Of a stretch of DNA of 64,000 bases, positions 32,132-42,757 are shown one piece after another; positions within the stretch are counted from its first letter, which is position 1, and each line of letters starts with the position of its first letter. The notes below the pieces were generated by a model. That model saw nothing but the letters and a program-made list of their open reading frames with translations, did not search any database and was not told the origin of the DNA. This DNA is from Saccharomyces mikatae IFO 1815 (lineage: Eukaryota > Ascomycota > Saccharomycetes > Saccharomycetales > Saccharomycetaceae). Made by a program: the position numbers and the translations under genes. The stretch lies in NCBI RefSeq assembly GCF_947241705.1, contig NC_079257.1:744001-808000 (forward strand). The letters run 5' to 3'.

Positions 32132-32342
32132 AAAAATGTACATTATGTGCATATATATATACAATGTGTAGGTATAAGCAACAATAGAAGAGTGCGTATA
32201 CTCATCGCGCGATACGAAGTGGAATTATTTTGCGCCTACTATTTTTGTAATAATGTTTATCCTTTACGAAAATCTTTCATTCAAAAGTATGAAAAGGGAA
32301 GGGAAAGGGCAAAAAACAGGAAGTTTAGGGAGCCAAAACATA

Positions 32343-33323
32343 ATGCCTGAGCAAGAATCGCTAATAGTGCAGGAGATGAGTACGCTTCATGCAGGTTCGT
32401 CTACCGAAGATATGATTGTTGGGAATACGGAGCGAGCTAGGGATATACTAAATGCGCAAACCGGCGTAGAAGGTGAAATAGAGAGAGGATCTGACGAAGA
32501 AGAAGTGGATAGCACAGAGCATGAAGGGAGCAGTAGTGGAGGAAATAGTACGACCGAACGACTAGTGCCACATCAGTTGAGGGAGCAAGCTGCCAGGCAC
32601 ATAGGTAGAATAGGAAGACATTTTAATATTCTTGATAGACTTTTTAAGAAACACACACAACAGTCTTCAGATTTACAGCAGGGCGCCATGTTTGATGGTG
32701 TATTCAGTAACTTAAGTGCAAAGCCAGATACCACAGAAACGGAAAATAATAATGAACAGGATATACCACCAACGTACGATGAAGCGGCTGCTGATATGGC
32801 ACCTTCGTATTATGGCATGGATTTAAACAATGCAGATATATATTACGATGAAATATGCATTGAGGGACTCCCAGTAGGAAATATAGCAAATTTATTATGG
32901 AATATTATCGTAAGCACGAGTTTTCAATTTATAGGGTTTTTGATAACTTATATTTTACACACATCACACGCAGCTAAACAAGGCTCACGGTTCGGCCTAG
33001 GGTTGACTTTCATTGGGTATGGTTATTCGATGATTCCTAATGATGTTTCTTCAAAAGTTGGTAAAAATAAAAGCTTAAATAGAATGGAGTTAGAAGACCC
33101 GAATGAATTCGATGATGTTAGTCTAAATCAACAATCAATGACGCAGGACAAATTCGAATCACATTTGAATCATGGCCTAGATGAAGAAAAACAAAGCATC
33201 CCATCTCTGGCTATCATTGTAGGGCTTTTAGGTGCATTCATCACTTTCAAAAGCATATACGACTACATTCAGGTTAAAAAAATGGAGAAAAAATATCTAA
33301 ACCAAAGTCCTAATCAAGCATAA
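32343..33323 (+). CDS. BSD2: Bsd2, Rsp5 adaptor for metal transporter sorting
   Basis: ER/Golgi/endosome membrane protein that recruits the ubiquitin ligase Rsp5 to the manganese transporters Smf1 and Smf2 and to misfolded membrane proteins, sending them to the vacuole. I start at the ATG at 32343 (MPEQESLIVQ), which matches the S. cerevisiae start and gives 326 residues (321 there). The PPTYDEAAA motif (PPxY) binds Rsp5 WW domains. Three hydrophobic segments follow: NLLWNIIVSTSFQFIGFLIT, a second around GLGLTFIGYGYSM, and a third near the C-terminus. An in-frame ATG at 32253 and another at 32289 could add 30 or 18 residues. Confidence 0.93.
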   Translation: MPEQESLIVQEMSTLHAGSSTEDMIVGNTERARDILNAQTGVEGEIERGSDEEEVDSTEHEGSSSGGNSTTERLVPHQLREQAARHIGRIGRHFNILDRLFKKHTQQSSDLQQGAMFDGVFSNLSAKPDTTETENNNEQDIPPTYDEAAADMAPSYYGMDLNNADIYYDEICIEGLPVGNIANLLWNIIVSTSFQFIGFLITYILHTSHAAKQGSRFGLGLTFIGYGYSMIPNDVSSKVGKNKSLNRMELEDPNEFDDVSLNQQSMTQDKFESHLNHGLDEEKQSIPSLAIIVGLLGAFITFKSIYDYIQVKKMEKKYLNQSPNQA

Positions 33324-33445
33324 GCTCTCTTCTTTGGATGCCAAAAGGAATACTATGTAGTTTTTTAAGTAATTGGTGGAAGGTAAGTAAGCCTATAACA
33401 AGTAAAAGAAAACATAAGATGATATACTGTATACAATGACACATT

Positions 33446-34345
33446 TTAAGCTAGCATAACTAACACTTTTTCGTAGATCGTGAAAACAATACCACCACTC
33501 AAGACTAACCTACCCAATCTTGGCGTGGCACCTTTCCAGAATGTCTTTAATCCTTCCTCTTTAAAAATGGTCGCAAAACAATTTACTGTAGAGGAATATT
33601 TGGTGGAGTCTAAACTTTGCATTCTTGTTTTAACAGTATCAAGTGGCATGGTGGAGTAGACAGTAACTATACCACTGAATGCACCCACCACGAAAGTTAA
33701 GCCGGATGATAAAGGTTTGTCTTTTGGTGAATCTGTATAATCTTGAATCAATGTTTTAATCTTATTGTAACAACCTAATCTAACAGCTTGGTTTGCAGCC
33801 TGCCTCATAGAAACAGGTAAAACACCACGATAAAGGCCGGAAAGCCCTTTATCACGAACCAATGATGAATAATTTCGTATCACGCCACGCCCATTATTAT
33901 GATATTTTGGTTTAGGAGATTGCTTATCATCAATTAAGGCGGTTTTAATTGCTTCAAAGGGTGTTACTGCAGCAACACTTTCTAATAGCCCTGCACCTAA
34001 CCCAGCAATCACACCTCTTGTACCGCTTAACTCACCTGTCTCACGATCTCTTAGCAAGTCTTTGATGGTGTCAAACCCAAGAAATCTAATACCAGCCTTG
34101 GCGGTATTACCAACAATGAATGCGGGACATCCAACATAAATGGAACCAATGCCTTGTGTCTTTGCAGTTTTATAAATTAACACTAAGGGGTTTCTTGACG
34201 CCTTGGACGCCTTATCGATCAATTGTAACCTCGTCTTGGCAAACTCAAAAGGGTATGTTATACATGCTTCTGCAGCACCAGCGATGGACCCTGCTAAAAA
34301 GGAGTGTAATGGATCTACGTCGCTTTTCGTTGCTTTACTAGACAT
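33446..34345 (-). CDS. CTP1: Mitochondrial citrate carrier Ctp1
   Basis: Inner-membrane carrier that exchanges citrate or isocitrate across the mitochondrial membrane. ATG at 34345; 299 residues, as in S. cerevisiae. The threefold mitochondrial-carrier repeat is clear: PFEFAKTRLQ, PFEAIKTALI and PLDTVKTRMQ give the three P-x-[DE]-x-x-[KR] signatures after the odd-numbered helices. Glycine-rich even helices are present. Convergent with BSD2, with 122 bp between the stops. Confidence 0.96.
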   Translation of the reverse strand: MSSKATKSDVDPLHSFLAGSIAGAAEACITYPFEFAKTRLQLIDKASKASRNPLVLIYKTAKTQGIGSIYVGCPAFIVGNTAKAGIRFLGFDTIKDLLRDRETGELSGTRGVIAGLGAGLLESVAAVTPFEAIKTALIDDKQSPKPKYHNNGRGVIRNYSSLVRDKGLSGLYRGVLPVSMRQAANQAVRLGCYNKIKTLIQDYTDSPKDKPLSSGLTFVVGAFSGIVTVYSTMPLDTVKTRMQSLDSTKYSSTVNCFATIFKEEGLKTFWKGATPRLGRLVLSGGIVFTIYEKVLVMLA

Positions 34346-36848
34346 TATATTTCTCTAAGTTCTACTTCGATGTTCTTTCATTATGACAAGCAAAGCAAGA
34401 CAATGACTGTATTTTGGTTAGGTTGCTTGCTTGTTTTTTATATAATACCATAACTACAATTAATTTTCATTGTTATTCGATAATTTTTTTTTGCACTTTT
34501 TTACAACTTAAATTCCGCAGGAATTCTTCATTATTTTTGACTCACTAGCAAGACTAACTGAACAAGACTGAAAGAGAAGAAGTGAATGTTTGAAAAAAAG
34601 AGGTGTGATAATACCATGTTGGTCCCTAGAAGTATTGCTTGAACTCTTCAAGTAGAAATGTGTTAGGATGCAAGATAAATGTTGACAGAGTGTAATAGAA
34701 TCAGTAAGCTCTTACATGTAAAAATGTAAAAATAAGAGGTATATCATGTAGAGTCCATTATCATCCGCACTACCCCAAATTGTAATATACACTTATTCAT
34801 TAGACGTACCCTATCAGCAAGAAAAGAGGCAAGCTACCTCTTTGCATGAACAGTCGTTGCAGTGAATGTAGTGGCGGAGAAAAAATCACCACTTTCGGTG
34901 TATATGAATACAATCTTACTCTCTTTTCTTCTAGTTGTTCATTGTTCAATATACCCAATGGGGGCGTAATGATATAAACTCCTCAAAGAACATGGAAGCA
35001 TAGTAACATCAGCAATACTAGTCTTGTTATAATATAATGAATTAATTTGCTGAGAAAGTTGGCAGAAAAATCTTTAAAATACAAAGCTACTTTTCAACTC
35101 AAAAAAGAAATCTCAATGGCCCAACAGCTAAATCTGCAGATAAAGAATACGTACTTAAATTCTGATACACTGTAGGATTGACCGGGGGCCATGGTTGAAA
35201 CTTTTAAGGTTTAAGTTGAAGAATAGGTAATTAACTGGCAGGGCAATGGACCACAACAGGTTAATATAGTCGTAGTTTTCTTTTTACCCAATAAATTTTC
35301 ATGAAACGGACATTATTTCAACCACCATTGCAACATCTTTTCTTTTTAAAATGACACAGCGAGCAAATAGTCCTCTATTCGAATTTGCAAGCAGATTTTC
35401 TAATGTTAGTGCGCCAGCCAAATGTCTTGTCGGAAACATTAATATAACAGTAACTTTGGAGCTTACGTACCTCAATATATACCATTCGAGAAAAATCTCA
35501 CTCACTAAGTAGATTCAATGTTGTCTGGGAGTACTGAGAACACATGATATGTTGTATTTATTATTCTCCAGAATTGAATTTTTTGTATATCTTAGTAAAG
35601 GTAGCGGTGGATCATAAAATATATTTGTAATTGAAGAAGATGGTAGCTTTCCTCATGCTATTTATTGTTAAATCAACGCAGCCTTCGGGGTTTTCATAAC
35701 CGTTGCTATAGTATCTTCAATAGTACAGGAATATAAAACACTGAAAGGAAAAAGCTAGATGTTGGTAGGCGGTGCACATTCGGAATTTCCATCGATACCT
35801 TATAAGCTAATTTCTATCCTTAGCAATGAAGCCTATAAAAAAGCTAAGCTGTTAGCGACCTATTTCCAAGAAGCAAGGTTATTGTATACTTCGAAATTCT
35901 TTATCACCACAAATACGAGCGCACCTTCATCTTTTCACTATATGGAGTAAGCGACATAAGAAGAGGCCGCTCCTGAGGGAGGAGATACAAGTCTAAATGG
36001 ACTTTGCTTTCATTCTAGAATGTTATAATTCAACCAAATTTAACTATTCTGTAGCCCCACTTTTCAATGAAATAAGCTCATCATGTTTCAGACGCTTTAC
36101 TGGCTGTTGTCTGATCTCATGCCAAATGAGTAGATCGCATTTTTGAGTGATACTTGTTCAGATCTTCAGGGAAAATCTTGAGCGAATCAAAGTAAGCGGC
36201 AGAAAATACTTGTTGCTACACCATATCAAGTATCAATTTTTCTTTTATATGAAATTATGCAAAAATGCAGGTATCATCCATGAGGATAGGAAGAACGATC
36301 GATTTTATTGATGTTTACACAACTATGTGTACCATATTATCAACTTTTACAACAGACAAGTACGTGACCTTTAAGATGCTGGAAATGTGTGCAGTAAGAG
36401 AAATCCATTCAAGGGCTTGACACATTGTGCACCAATAACCTTTTTAAAAATATATAAGTTGGGGTAACTAAAATGAGAAATATTGATCAATATTGATAGA
36501 AAGACGGCACAAAATATTGTGGCATGGACTATCCTATTGACACTCAATAGATAACCATTAGTCACAACCAATAATGTATCTTCGTTTTGTGGCGGGGTGC
36601 CATAGTCAGATTTTTTTCATGTGTGGCAGTTATGTTTAACGCTCGGAAAGTACTGCGTTGAACGCGCATGTGTGGCTTTCTTTTCAATTTGCAATTAGGT
36701 AAGTGTATGTATCGAATAACAGGCAATTTTAAGATCGTATACACTGGTAGCTACTATAAAAACACAAGATCTACGTCCCTGCCTTTTCGTGAGATACAAT
36801 GACTTGAAAATGCAATAATGAAATACCACTTCTGTAATCAGATTATTG
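34346..36848. other. Long intergenic region between CTP1 and VBA2
   Basis: About 2.5 kb without a gene I can support. In S. cerevisiae the matching interval holds only a dubious frame (YBR292C). Here the open frames are at most about 68 codons and lack coding character. I see no tRNA, LTR or tandem repeat. AT-rich stretches near 34440-34500 fit the CTP1 promoter. The size is unusual for this gene-dense arm, so a non-coding transcript is possible, but nothing in the sequence shows one. Confidence 0.5.
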
Positions 36849-38555
36849 ATGTTGAAATCTACCAAACACAGTTCATTACAGAAAAACGCGAATGGCAGCT
36901 ACGGCAGTATCGAGAGAAATGAAGATCCTTTTATCGAGAACAATGAAGAAATTGAAAACCTGAATGAAGACCTGGATGAAGACCTGGACAAAGATCAAGA
37001 TATAGCGCTTACGAGAATTCCAAACCTATGGATCATTGAAGCCACCCTTTTTTCCAATGTCTTTTTGTCGGGTTTTGACGGTACTGTTACGGCATCGACG
37101 TATCAAACGATAGGTAACGAATTCAATCAAATGAGCATTTCAAATTGGATCACGACTGCGTATTTAATTACATCAACATCTTTTCAACCTCTTTACGGGT
37201 CCTTCTCCGATGCACTTGGTCGAAGAAACTGCCTTTTTTTTGCTAATGCGACCTTCACCATAGGATGTTTGGCGTGTGGTTTTTCATCAAACATTTACAT
37301 GCTTAGTTTCATGAGAGCTTTGACTGGTATAGGTGGTGGTGGCTTGATCACTCTTTCTACGATCGTAAACTCAGATGTTATTCCAACTTCCAAAAGGGGA
37401 ATTTTTCAAGCATTTCAGAATTTACTTCTGGGATTCGGTGCTATATGTGGAGCATCTTTTGGCGGTACTATCGCTTCAACTATTGGTTGGAGATGGTGCT
37501 TCCTCATTCAAGTACCAATATCTATGATTAGTTCCATATTAATGAATTATTATGTACCTAATCAGAAAGAATATAACGATCAAAACTCTAACATTTTTAA
37601 CGATCCGAAAAAAATTCTTACAGGCATAGATGTTATGGGCTCAATTCTTATTATAACTGGGCTCACTTTACAGCTTCTCTACTTGAGCTTGGGATGCTCC
37701 ACCTCGAATCTGTCATGGACTAGTCCATCTGTATTACTGTTATTATTTGGAAGTGTGATTATTCTTTTATTATTTATACTGCATGAAAGGAAAACAACCG
37801 CTAGAGCGATTATTCCTATGGAATTGGTTAGTTCCTCTTACAGTTTTGTGGTACTTTCGATTAGTATACTTGTCGGTTTTGCCAGCTACGCATATCTTTT
37901 TACTCTTCCATTATTCTTTCAGATTGTACTGGGAGACTCCACTGCGAAAGCTGGATTACGCCTTACAATTCCCTCTTTATTTACCCCGGTAGGCAGTCTT
38001 ATAACAGGATTTTCTATGAGCAAGTACAACTGTCTACGGTCGTTGCTTTACCTTGGTATATCTCTGATGTTTTTGGGTAACTTTTTATTTCTTTTTATTG
38101 AGGAAACATCTCCAAATTGGTTAATTAGCTTATTCTTGATCCCGGCCAATTTGGGACAGGGAATTACATTCCCTACGACCTTGTTCACTTTCATATTTAT
38201 GTTTCCTAAGAGCGACCAAGCGACTGCTACATCAACTTTATATCTATTCCGAAGCATTGGCTCTGTTTGGGGTGTTGCGATTTCAGCTGGTGTTATTCAA
38301 TTATCTTTTGCAAACTTTCTGTGTACTAACTTGAAAGGCTTATTGGATGAGAACACAATAAAGAAATTGGTCATCAAGCTCAGCGACAATTCATCCTATA
38401 TCGGATCATTACATGGCGAGGTAAAGAGTGCAGTAATAAAGAGTTTTGATGCGGCGACTAAAAGGGCACACCTAATGTCTACACTTCTCTCTTTATTGGC
38501 GCTAATTTTGTGTGTACTTAAAGACAATTTAGCAAGACCTAGGACAAGAAAATAG
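36849..38555 (+). CDS. VBA2: Vacuolar basic amino acid transporter Vba2 (full-length form)
   Basis: Major-facilitator transporter of the vacuole membrane for basic amino acids. ATG at 36849 gives 568 residues. In S. cerevisiae the annotated protein has 474 residues and starts at the internal Met of MSISNWITTAYL, which is residue 95 here. The extra N-terminus holds an acidic cytosolic tail (DEDLDKDQDI) and the first membrane segment LWIIEATLFSNVFLSGFDGT with the aspartate typical of drug:H+ antiporter-2 family members. The MFS loop motif GSFSDALGRRNCL and antiporter motif GAICGASFGGTIAS are present. About 14 membrane segments fit the family and the length of its relative Vba1. Confidence 0.93.
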   Translation: MLKSTKHSSLQKNANGSYGSIERNEDPFIENNEEIENLNEDLDEDLDKDQDIALTRIPNLWIIEATLFSNVFLSGFDGTVTASTYQTIGNEFNQMSISNWITTAYLITSTSFQPLYGSFSDALGRRNCLFFANATFTIGCLACGFSSNIYMLSFMRALTGIGGGGLITLSTIVNSDVIPTSKRGIFQAFQNLLLGFGAICGASFGGTIASTIGWRWCFLIQVPISMISSILMNYYVPNQKEYNDQNSNIFNDPKKILTGIDVMGSILIITGLTLQLLYLSLGCSTSNLSWTSPSVLLLLFGSVIILLLFILHERKTTARAIIPMELVSSSYSFVVLSISILVGFASYAYLFTLPLFFQIVLGDSTAKAGLRLTIPSLFTPVGSLITGFSMSKYNCLRSLLYLGISLMFLGNFLFLFIEETSPNWLISLFLIPANLGQGITFPTTLFTFIFMFPKSDQATATSTLYLFRSIGSVWGVAISAGVIQLSFANFLCTNLKGLLDENTIKKLVIKLSDNSSYIGSLHGEVKSAVIKSFDAATKRAHLMSTLLSLLALILCVLKDNLARPRTRK

Positions 38556-39325
38556 TCAAGTCCCTCCTCTGATGCGGCACAAATATTAGAATTAGATACA
38601 TCTTTTGATATTATTATACTTTTTTAATAAGCTTTTTGTACTTTTATAAAATAACTCTCAATGTTTACAATTAAAAGGTAGTTTTCAGGCGCTTGGAAGT
38701 ACGGATGGATGTCTCTGTGATCTTCTACATTCAACTTCTGTAATGTTTTACTGAACTTATATTACACTCAAAAGAAACTAATACAAGATGTGGCTGAGAA
38801 ACTCTGAAATAATTGTAGGCAATTAGAAGGGCTTCGAAAACTTTATCATCTTTCTCCTGAAGTAAAGCTTTCTCCATTTTACTGTGTATCGCCATCTCTG
38901 GTGCATTTTTATTTTTAAGAAGGTCTCGTGAAATTATCCCGCTTTTTGTCGTTTTTACTACAACCACAGTGCGGCTTTGCAAATATGCAAATCGGAATTT
39001 AAGTTACCGATTCAAGATAAACACCACACCTTTCTCCGCACTGCAGATGAATAATGACTAGGCTTCGTCAAACTAAATTCAAAGTAAATTTCAAGAACTT
39101 ATCTGATTCACAAATTGTTGCACGTATTGTGTTTGGATTTACGAGTTGTAAAAAAAATATAAATAGATGAATCAATCATGCTATGTTGTATTTATTTAGA
39201 TTCGCTTTCTTGTTGTAAAAATCTCGTTCAATCCAACATCACTGAACAAGCTAAATACAGAAACTTACTCACTGTCATTAAGTACTTCGAACTAAGCTAA
39301 TATTTTGCTGATAGAATTTTTCACA
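38556..39325. other. VBA2-SUL1 intergenic region
   Basis: The 770 bp hold the VBA2 terminator (TTATTATACTTTTTTAATAA near 38610) and the SUL1 promoter. TATAAATAG near 39158 is a TATA candidate. ACCACAGTG near 38957 resembles a degenerate Met31/32 site; I rate that weak. Confidence 0.5.
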
Positions 39326-41917
39326 ATGTCTGGAAAATATAGTTCACATGTGACATCCACCGAAGTGTCAGACAAACAAGATGATGCAGATATTGAAGTT
39401 TTTGAATCAGAATATCGCACATACAGGGAAGCTGAGGCAGCTGAAAATAGAGAGGAAATTCAAAATGATGACAACCAAGATTGGAAGGTTCCTAGTAAGC
39501 TGAATCTTGAGTTAACCAATAGTAAAGTGTCTGAGGTTTTCTACGACTCTATCCCAGCGTATGAAGAAAATACAGTAACTTTAAAGGATTACTATGATCA
39601 CACTATCAAAGATAACTTAACCTTAAAATCGGCAGGTAGCTATTTGTATTCCCTTTTTCCAATTATCAAATGGCTTCCTCACTATAACTTTACGTGGGGT
39701 TATGCAGATTTGGTGGCAGGAATTACCGTTGGGTGTGTGCTTGTACCTCAGTCAATGTCTTATGCACAAATTGCGAGCCTGTCACCTGAATACGGTTTAT
39801 ATTCCTCCTTCATTGGTGCTTTTATCTACTCTCTGTTTGCCACATCTAAGGATGTTTGTATTGGTCCGGTTGCAGTTATGTCACTTCAAACAGCTAAAGT
39901 CATTGCTGAAGTTTTGAAAAAATATCCAGAGGACCAAGTGGAAGTTACTGGCCCTATTATTGCGACTACCCTGTGCTTGCTTTGTGGACTTGTCGCAACT
40001 GGGTTAGGTGTACTAAGATTAGGGTTTTTGGTAGAGCTTATTTCTTTGAATGCGGTTGCTGGATTCATGACAGGTTCAGCTTTCAGTATTATTTGGGGCC
40101 AAATTCCTGCTCTTATGGGCTACAACAAGTTAGTAAACACTAGAGAGGCGACTTACAAGGTTGTGATAAACACTTTGAAACATCTCCCAAACACAAAGTT
40201 GGATGCAGTTTTTGGTTTGATTCCATTAGTAATTCTTTACTTGTGGAAATGGTGGTGTGGGTCGTTTGGTATAAAATTAGTGGACAGACATTATAGTAAT
40301 CAGCCAAAAACAGCGAATAGAATAAAATCCTTTTATTTCTACGCACAGGCTATGAGAAATGCAGTTGTTATAATTGTTTTCACTGCAATATCGTTTCGCA
40401 TAACTAGAAACAAATCAAAAGAGAAGCGTCCAATTAGTATTTTAGGTACTGTTCCCTCTGGTTTAAATGAGGTTGGAGTTATGAAGATCCCTGATGGTTT
40501 GCTATCTAACATGAGCTCAGAGCTGCCAGCTTCAATCATCGTTTTAGTATTAGAACATATTGCTATTTCAAAGTCCTTCGGAAGAATAAATGACTACAAG
40601 GTTATTCCTGATCAAGAACTAATCGCAATTGGTGTAACTAACTTGATAGGAACATTTTTCCACTCATACCCAGCGACAGGTTCATTTTCCAGATCTGCTT
40701 TAAAAGCCAAATGTAATGTACGTACTCCGTTTTCTGGAGTGTTCACTGGTGCCTGTGTCTTATTAGCACTTTATTGTTTAACTAGCGCTTTCTTTTATAT
40801 TCCCAAAGCAACCTTATCTGCGGTTATTATCCATGCTGTTTCTGATTTATTGGCCTCTTATGAAACCACATGGAATTTTTGGAAGATGAATCCCTTAGAT
40901 TGTATCTCATTTATTGTTACAGTTTTGATTACAGTTTTTTCATCCATTGAGAATGGTATCTATTTCGCGATGTGCTGGTCATGTGCAATGTTGTTATTGA
41001 AGCAAGCGTTCCCTGCAGGAAAGTTCCTAGGCCGTGTTGAAGTAGCGGAAGTATTAAATCCTACAATTCAAGGCCACATCGATTCTATAGTGTCCCCTAA
41101 TGAATCCCCCAATGAATTCAGCAAACAAGTCAAATCTTCGGTTGATGCTTTACCAAGTTCAGAGTATAAGTTTAGCGTAAAATGGGTCCCATTTGATCAT
41201 GCGTACACACGAGAGCTGAATAGTTATACCAGAGTTCGTCCTCCACCACCAGGTGTGATAGTTTATCGTTTTAGTGATAGTTTCACGTACGTGAACTGTT
41301 CAAGACATTATGATGTTATATTTGATCGTATAAAAGAAGAAACGAGACGAGGGCAACTTGTTAGCTTAAGGAAAAAGTCTGATCGACCATGGAATGACCC
41401 CGGTGAATGGAAATTACCAAATTCGTTCAAGAATATCTTTAGGGTAAAACGAGGTTTAGCAACAAAAAATAGTGAGCTTCCAGCAGTTAATGATAATACG
41501 AATTCAGAATCATATGAAAAGCCGCTGTTAAAAGTTGTTTGCCTGGATTTTTCCCAAGTTGCTCAAGTAGATTCTACTGCTGTGCAAAGTCTTGTCGATC
41601 TAAGGAAAGCGGTCAATAAATACGCCGATAGACAAGTTGAATTTCATTTTGCCGGAATTATATCACCATGGATTAAAAGGAGTTTACTAAGTGTTAAATT
41701 TGGAACTATAAATGAAGAGTTCAGTGATACTTCTATCATTACCGGCCATTCTAGTTTTCATATTGCCAAGGTCTTGAAAGATGAAGTTGATTATACAGAT
41801 GAAGATAGCCCTATTAGCGTAACTTGCAGTAACTACGACACTCTGTGCGCTGCAACTGGTACAAACTTGCCCTTTTTCCACATCGATATACCCGATTTTT
41901 CCAAATGGGATGTTTAG
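39326..41917 (+). CDS. SUL1: High-affinity sulfate permease Sul1
   Basis: Plasma-membrane sulfate:proton symporter of the SulP/SLC26 family, induced by sulfur limitation. I use the ATG at 39326 (MSGKYSSHVTS), giving 863 residues (859 in S. cerevisiae); the upstream extension of the frame has no ATG. Residues about 125-560 hold the membrane domain with the SLC26 signature LVPQSMSYAQIASLSPEYGL. Residues about 600-800 hold the cytosolic STAS domain, in two parts, with LDFSQVAQVDSTAVQSL as its key helix. The acidic N-terminus is the variable part. Confidence 0.96.
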   Translation: MSGKYSSHVTSTEVSDKQDDADIEVFESEYRTYREAEAAENREEIQNDDNQDWKVPSKLNLELTNSKVSEVFYDSIPAYEENTVTLKDYYDHTIKDNLTLKSAGSYLYSLFPIIKWLPHYNFTWGYADLVAGITVGCVLVPQSMSYAQIASLSPEYGLYSSFIGAFIYSLFATSKDVCIGPVAVMSLQTAKVIAEVLKKYPEDQVEVTGPIIATTLCLLCGLVATGLGVLRLGFLVELISLNAVAGFMTGSAFSIIWGQIPALMGYNKLVNTREATYKVVINTLKHLPNTKLDAVFGLIPLVILYLWKWWCGSFGIKLVDRHYSNQPKTANRIKSFYFYAQAMRNAVVIIVFTAISFRITRNKSKEKRPISILGTVPSGLNEVGVMKIPDGLLSNMSSELPASIIVLVLEHIAISKSFGRINDYKVIPDQELIAIGVTNLIGTFFHSYPATGSFSRSALKAKCNVRTPFSGVFTGACVLLALYCLTSAFFYIPKATLSAVIIHAVSDLLASYETTWNFWKMNPLDCISFIVTVLITVFSSIENGIYFAMCWSCAMLLLKQAFPAGKFLGRVEVAEVLNPTIQGHIDSIVSPNESPNEFSKQVKSSVDALPSSEYKFSVKWVPFDHAYTRELNSYTRVRPPPPGVIVYRFSDSFTYVNCSRHYDVIFDRIKEETRRGQLVSLRKKSDRPWNDPGEWKLPNSFKNIFRVKRGLATKNSELPAVNDNTNSESYEKPLLKVVCLDFSQVAQVDSTAVQSLVDLRKAVNKYADRQVEFHFAGIISPWIKRSLLSVKFGTINEEFSDTSIITGHSSFHIAKVLKDEVDYTDEDSPISVTCSNYDTLCAATGTNLPFFHIDIPDFSKWDV

Positions 41918-42757
41918 TATACATGTATAGTTTTTTGGATATTTCATTTCTACTAGTAGCTCATAAATGAGACTTATAATTTTTTATAAGCATAATAATA
42001 TTTCCTTTGAGCGAGTTAATGTCACCATATTTGATTGCAGACTGGAATTTGCATTTTCTGGAAGCCCTCATATACGGGAATAGATGTTTGTTGTAGCTTA
42101 AGGTATGGATGGGATGGAAATTCCAGCGCGCATAAGTGCGCCTATCTTTTACAAATGTCTATCAAAATTTCTTCTACAAACATATAAATTCCTTCCAACT
42201 TCTGGAGAAGGTCCTTATGGGTTTTGACTACACTTATCCTAAGTAAATGAATATGCCACAATGGAGTTAATTATAGCATTGTTTGAATTTGAGACCAAAG
42301 GTTAAATGAATGTTAAAAGCTACCTTGTAATTTTGAACATTCGACTGGGAAGTGTGTAACCTTATTATACCATATATAAAACATAGATCACTATTTGATT
42401 TGGAAAAACACTTATTCTATGTTTAAATTCTTTCTAGTAAATGGATCCAGAAGCGCACTCTTGAGCAGCTAGAAATGCACCCGATCACCTATCTCCTTTT
42501 GAGCTTGCTTCTAAGGAGTCCTTCGAAAATATATCAGGTACTACCGCCTTCTAAAGAATTGATAAGCTTTATTACATGTGTGGGTTTCTATTAATGCAGA
42601 TATGTAACCCACTATCAATTATTTTACCTTATATTAAACGAAAAGTTTATATTCGGTAAAAGTTGGGTGCAATCGGGCGTATATAATAACATGGTTCCTA
42701 AAGTACTTCTAAGGACTCCCCTGTAAAAAAACTAGTCCACAGGTACCGCAGTTAACC
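41918..42757. other. SUL1-PCA1 intergenic region
   Basis: The 840 bp contain the PCA1 promoter. A motif ctTCTAARGA occurs three times (42508, 42548, 42706); two copies extend to 14 bases differing by one. TATATAATAAC near 42680 is a TATA candidate. No gene is seen. Confidence 0.55.

Noticed and set aside
35759-35950. 63-codon frame in the CTP1-VBA2 gap
   Set aside because: Short, without recognisable similarity; random frames of this size are common in AT-rich yeast DNA.
38950-38970. Met31/32-like site upstream of SUL1
   Set aside because: Only the CCACAG core fits and the flanking bases do not; noted in the intergenic entry but not called.
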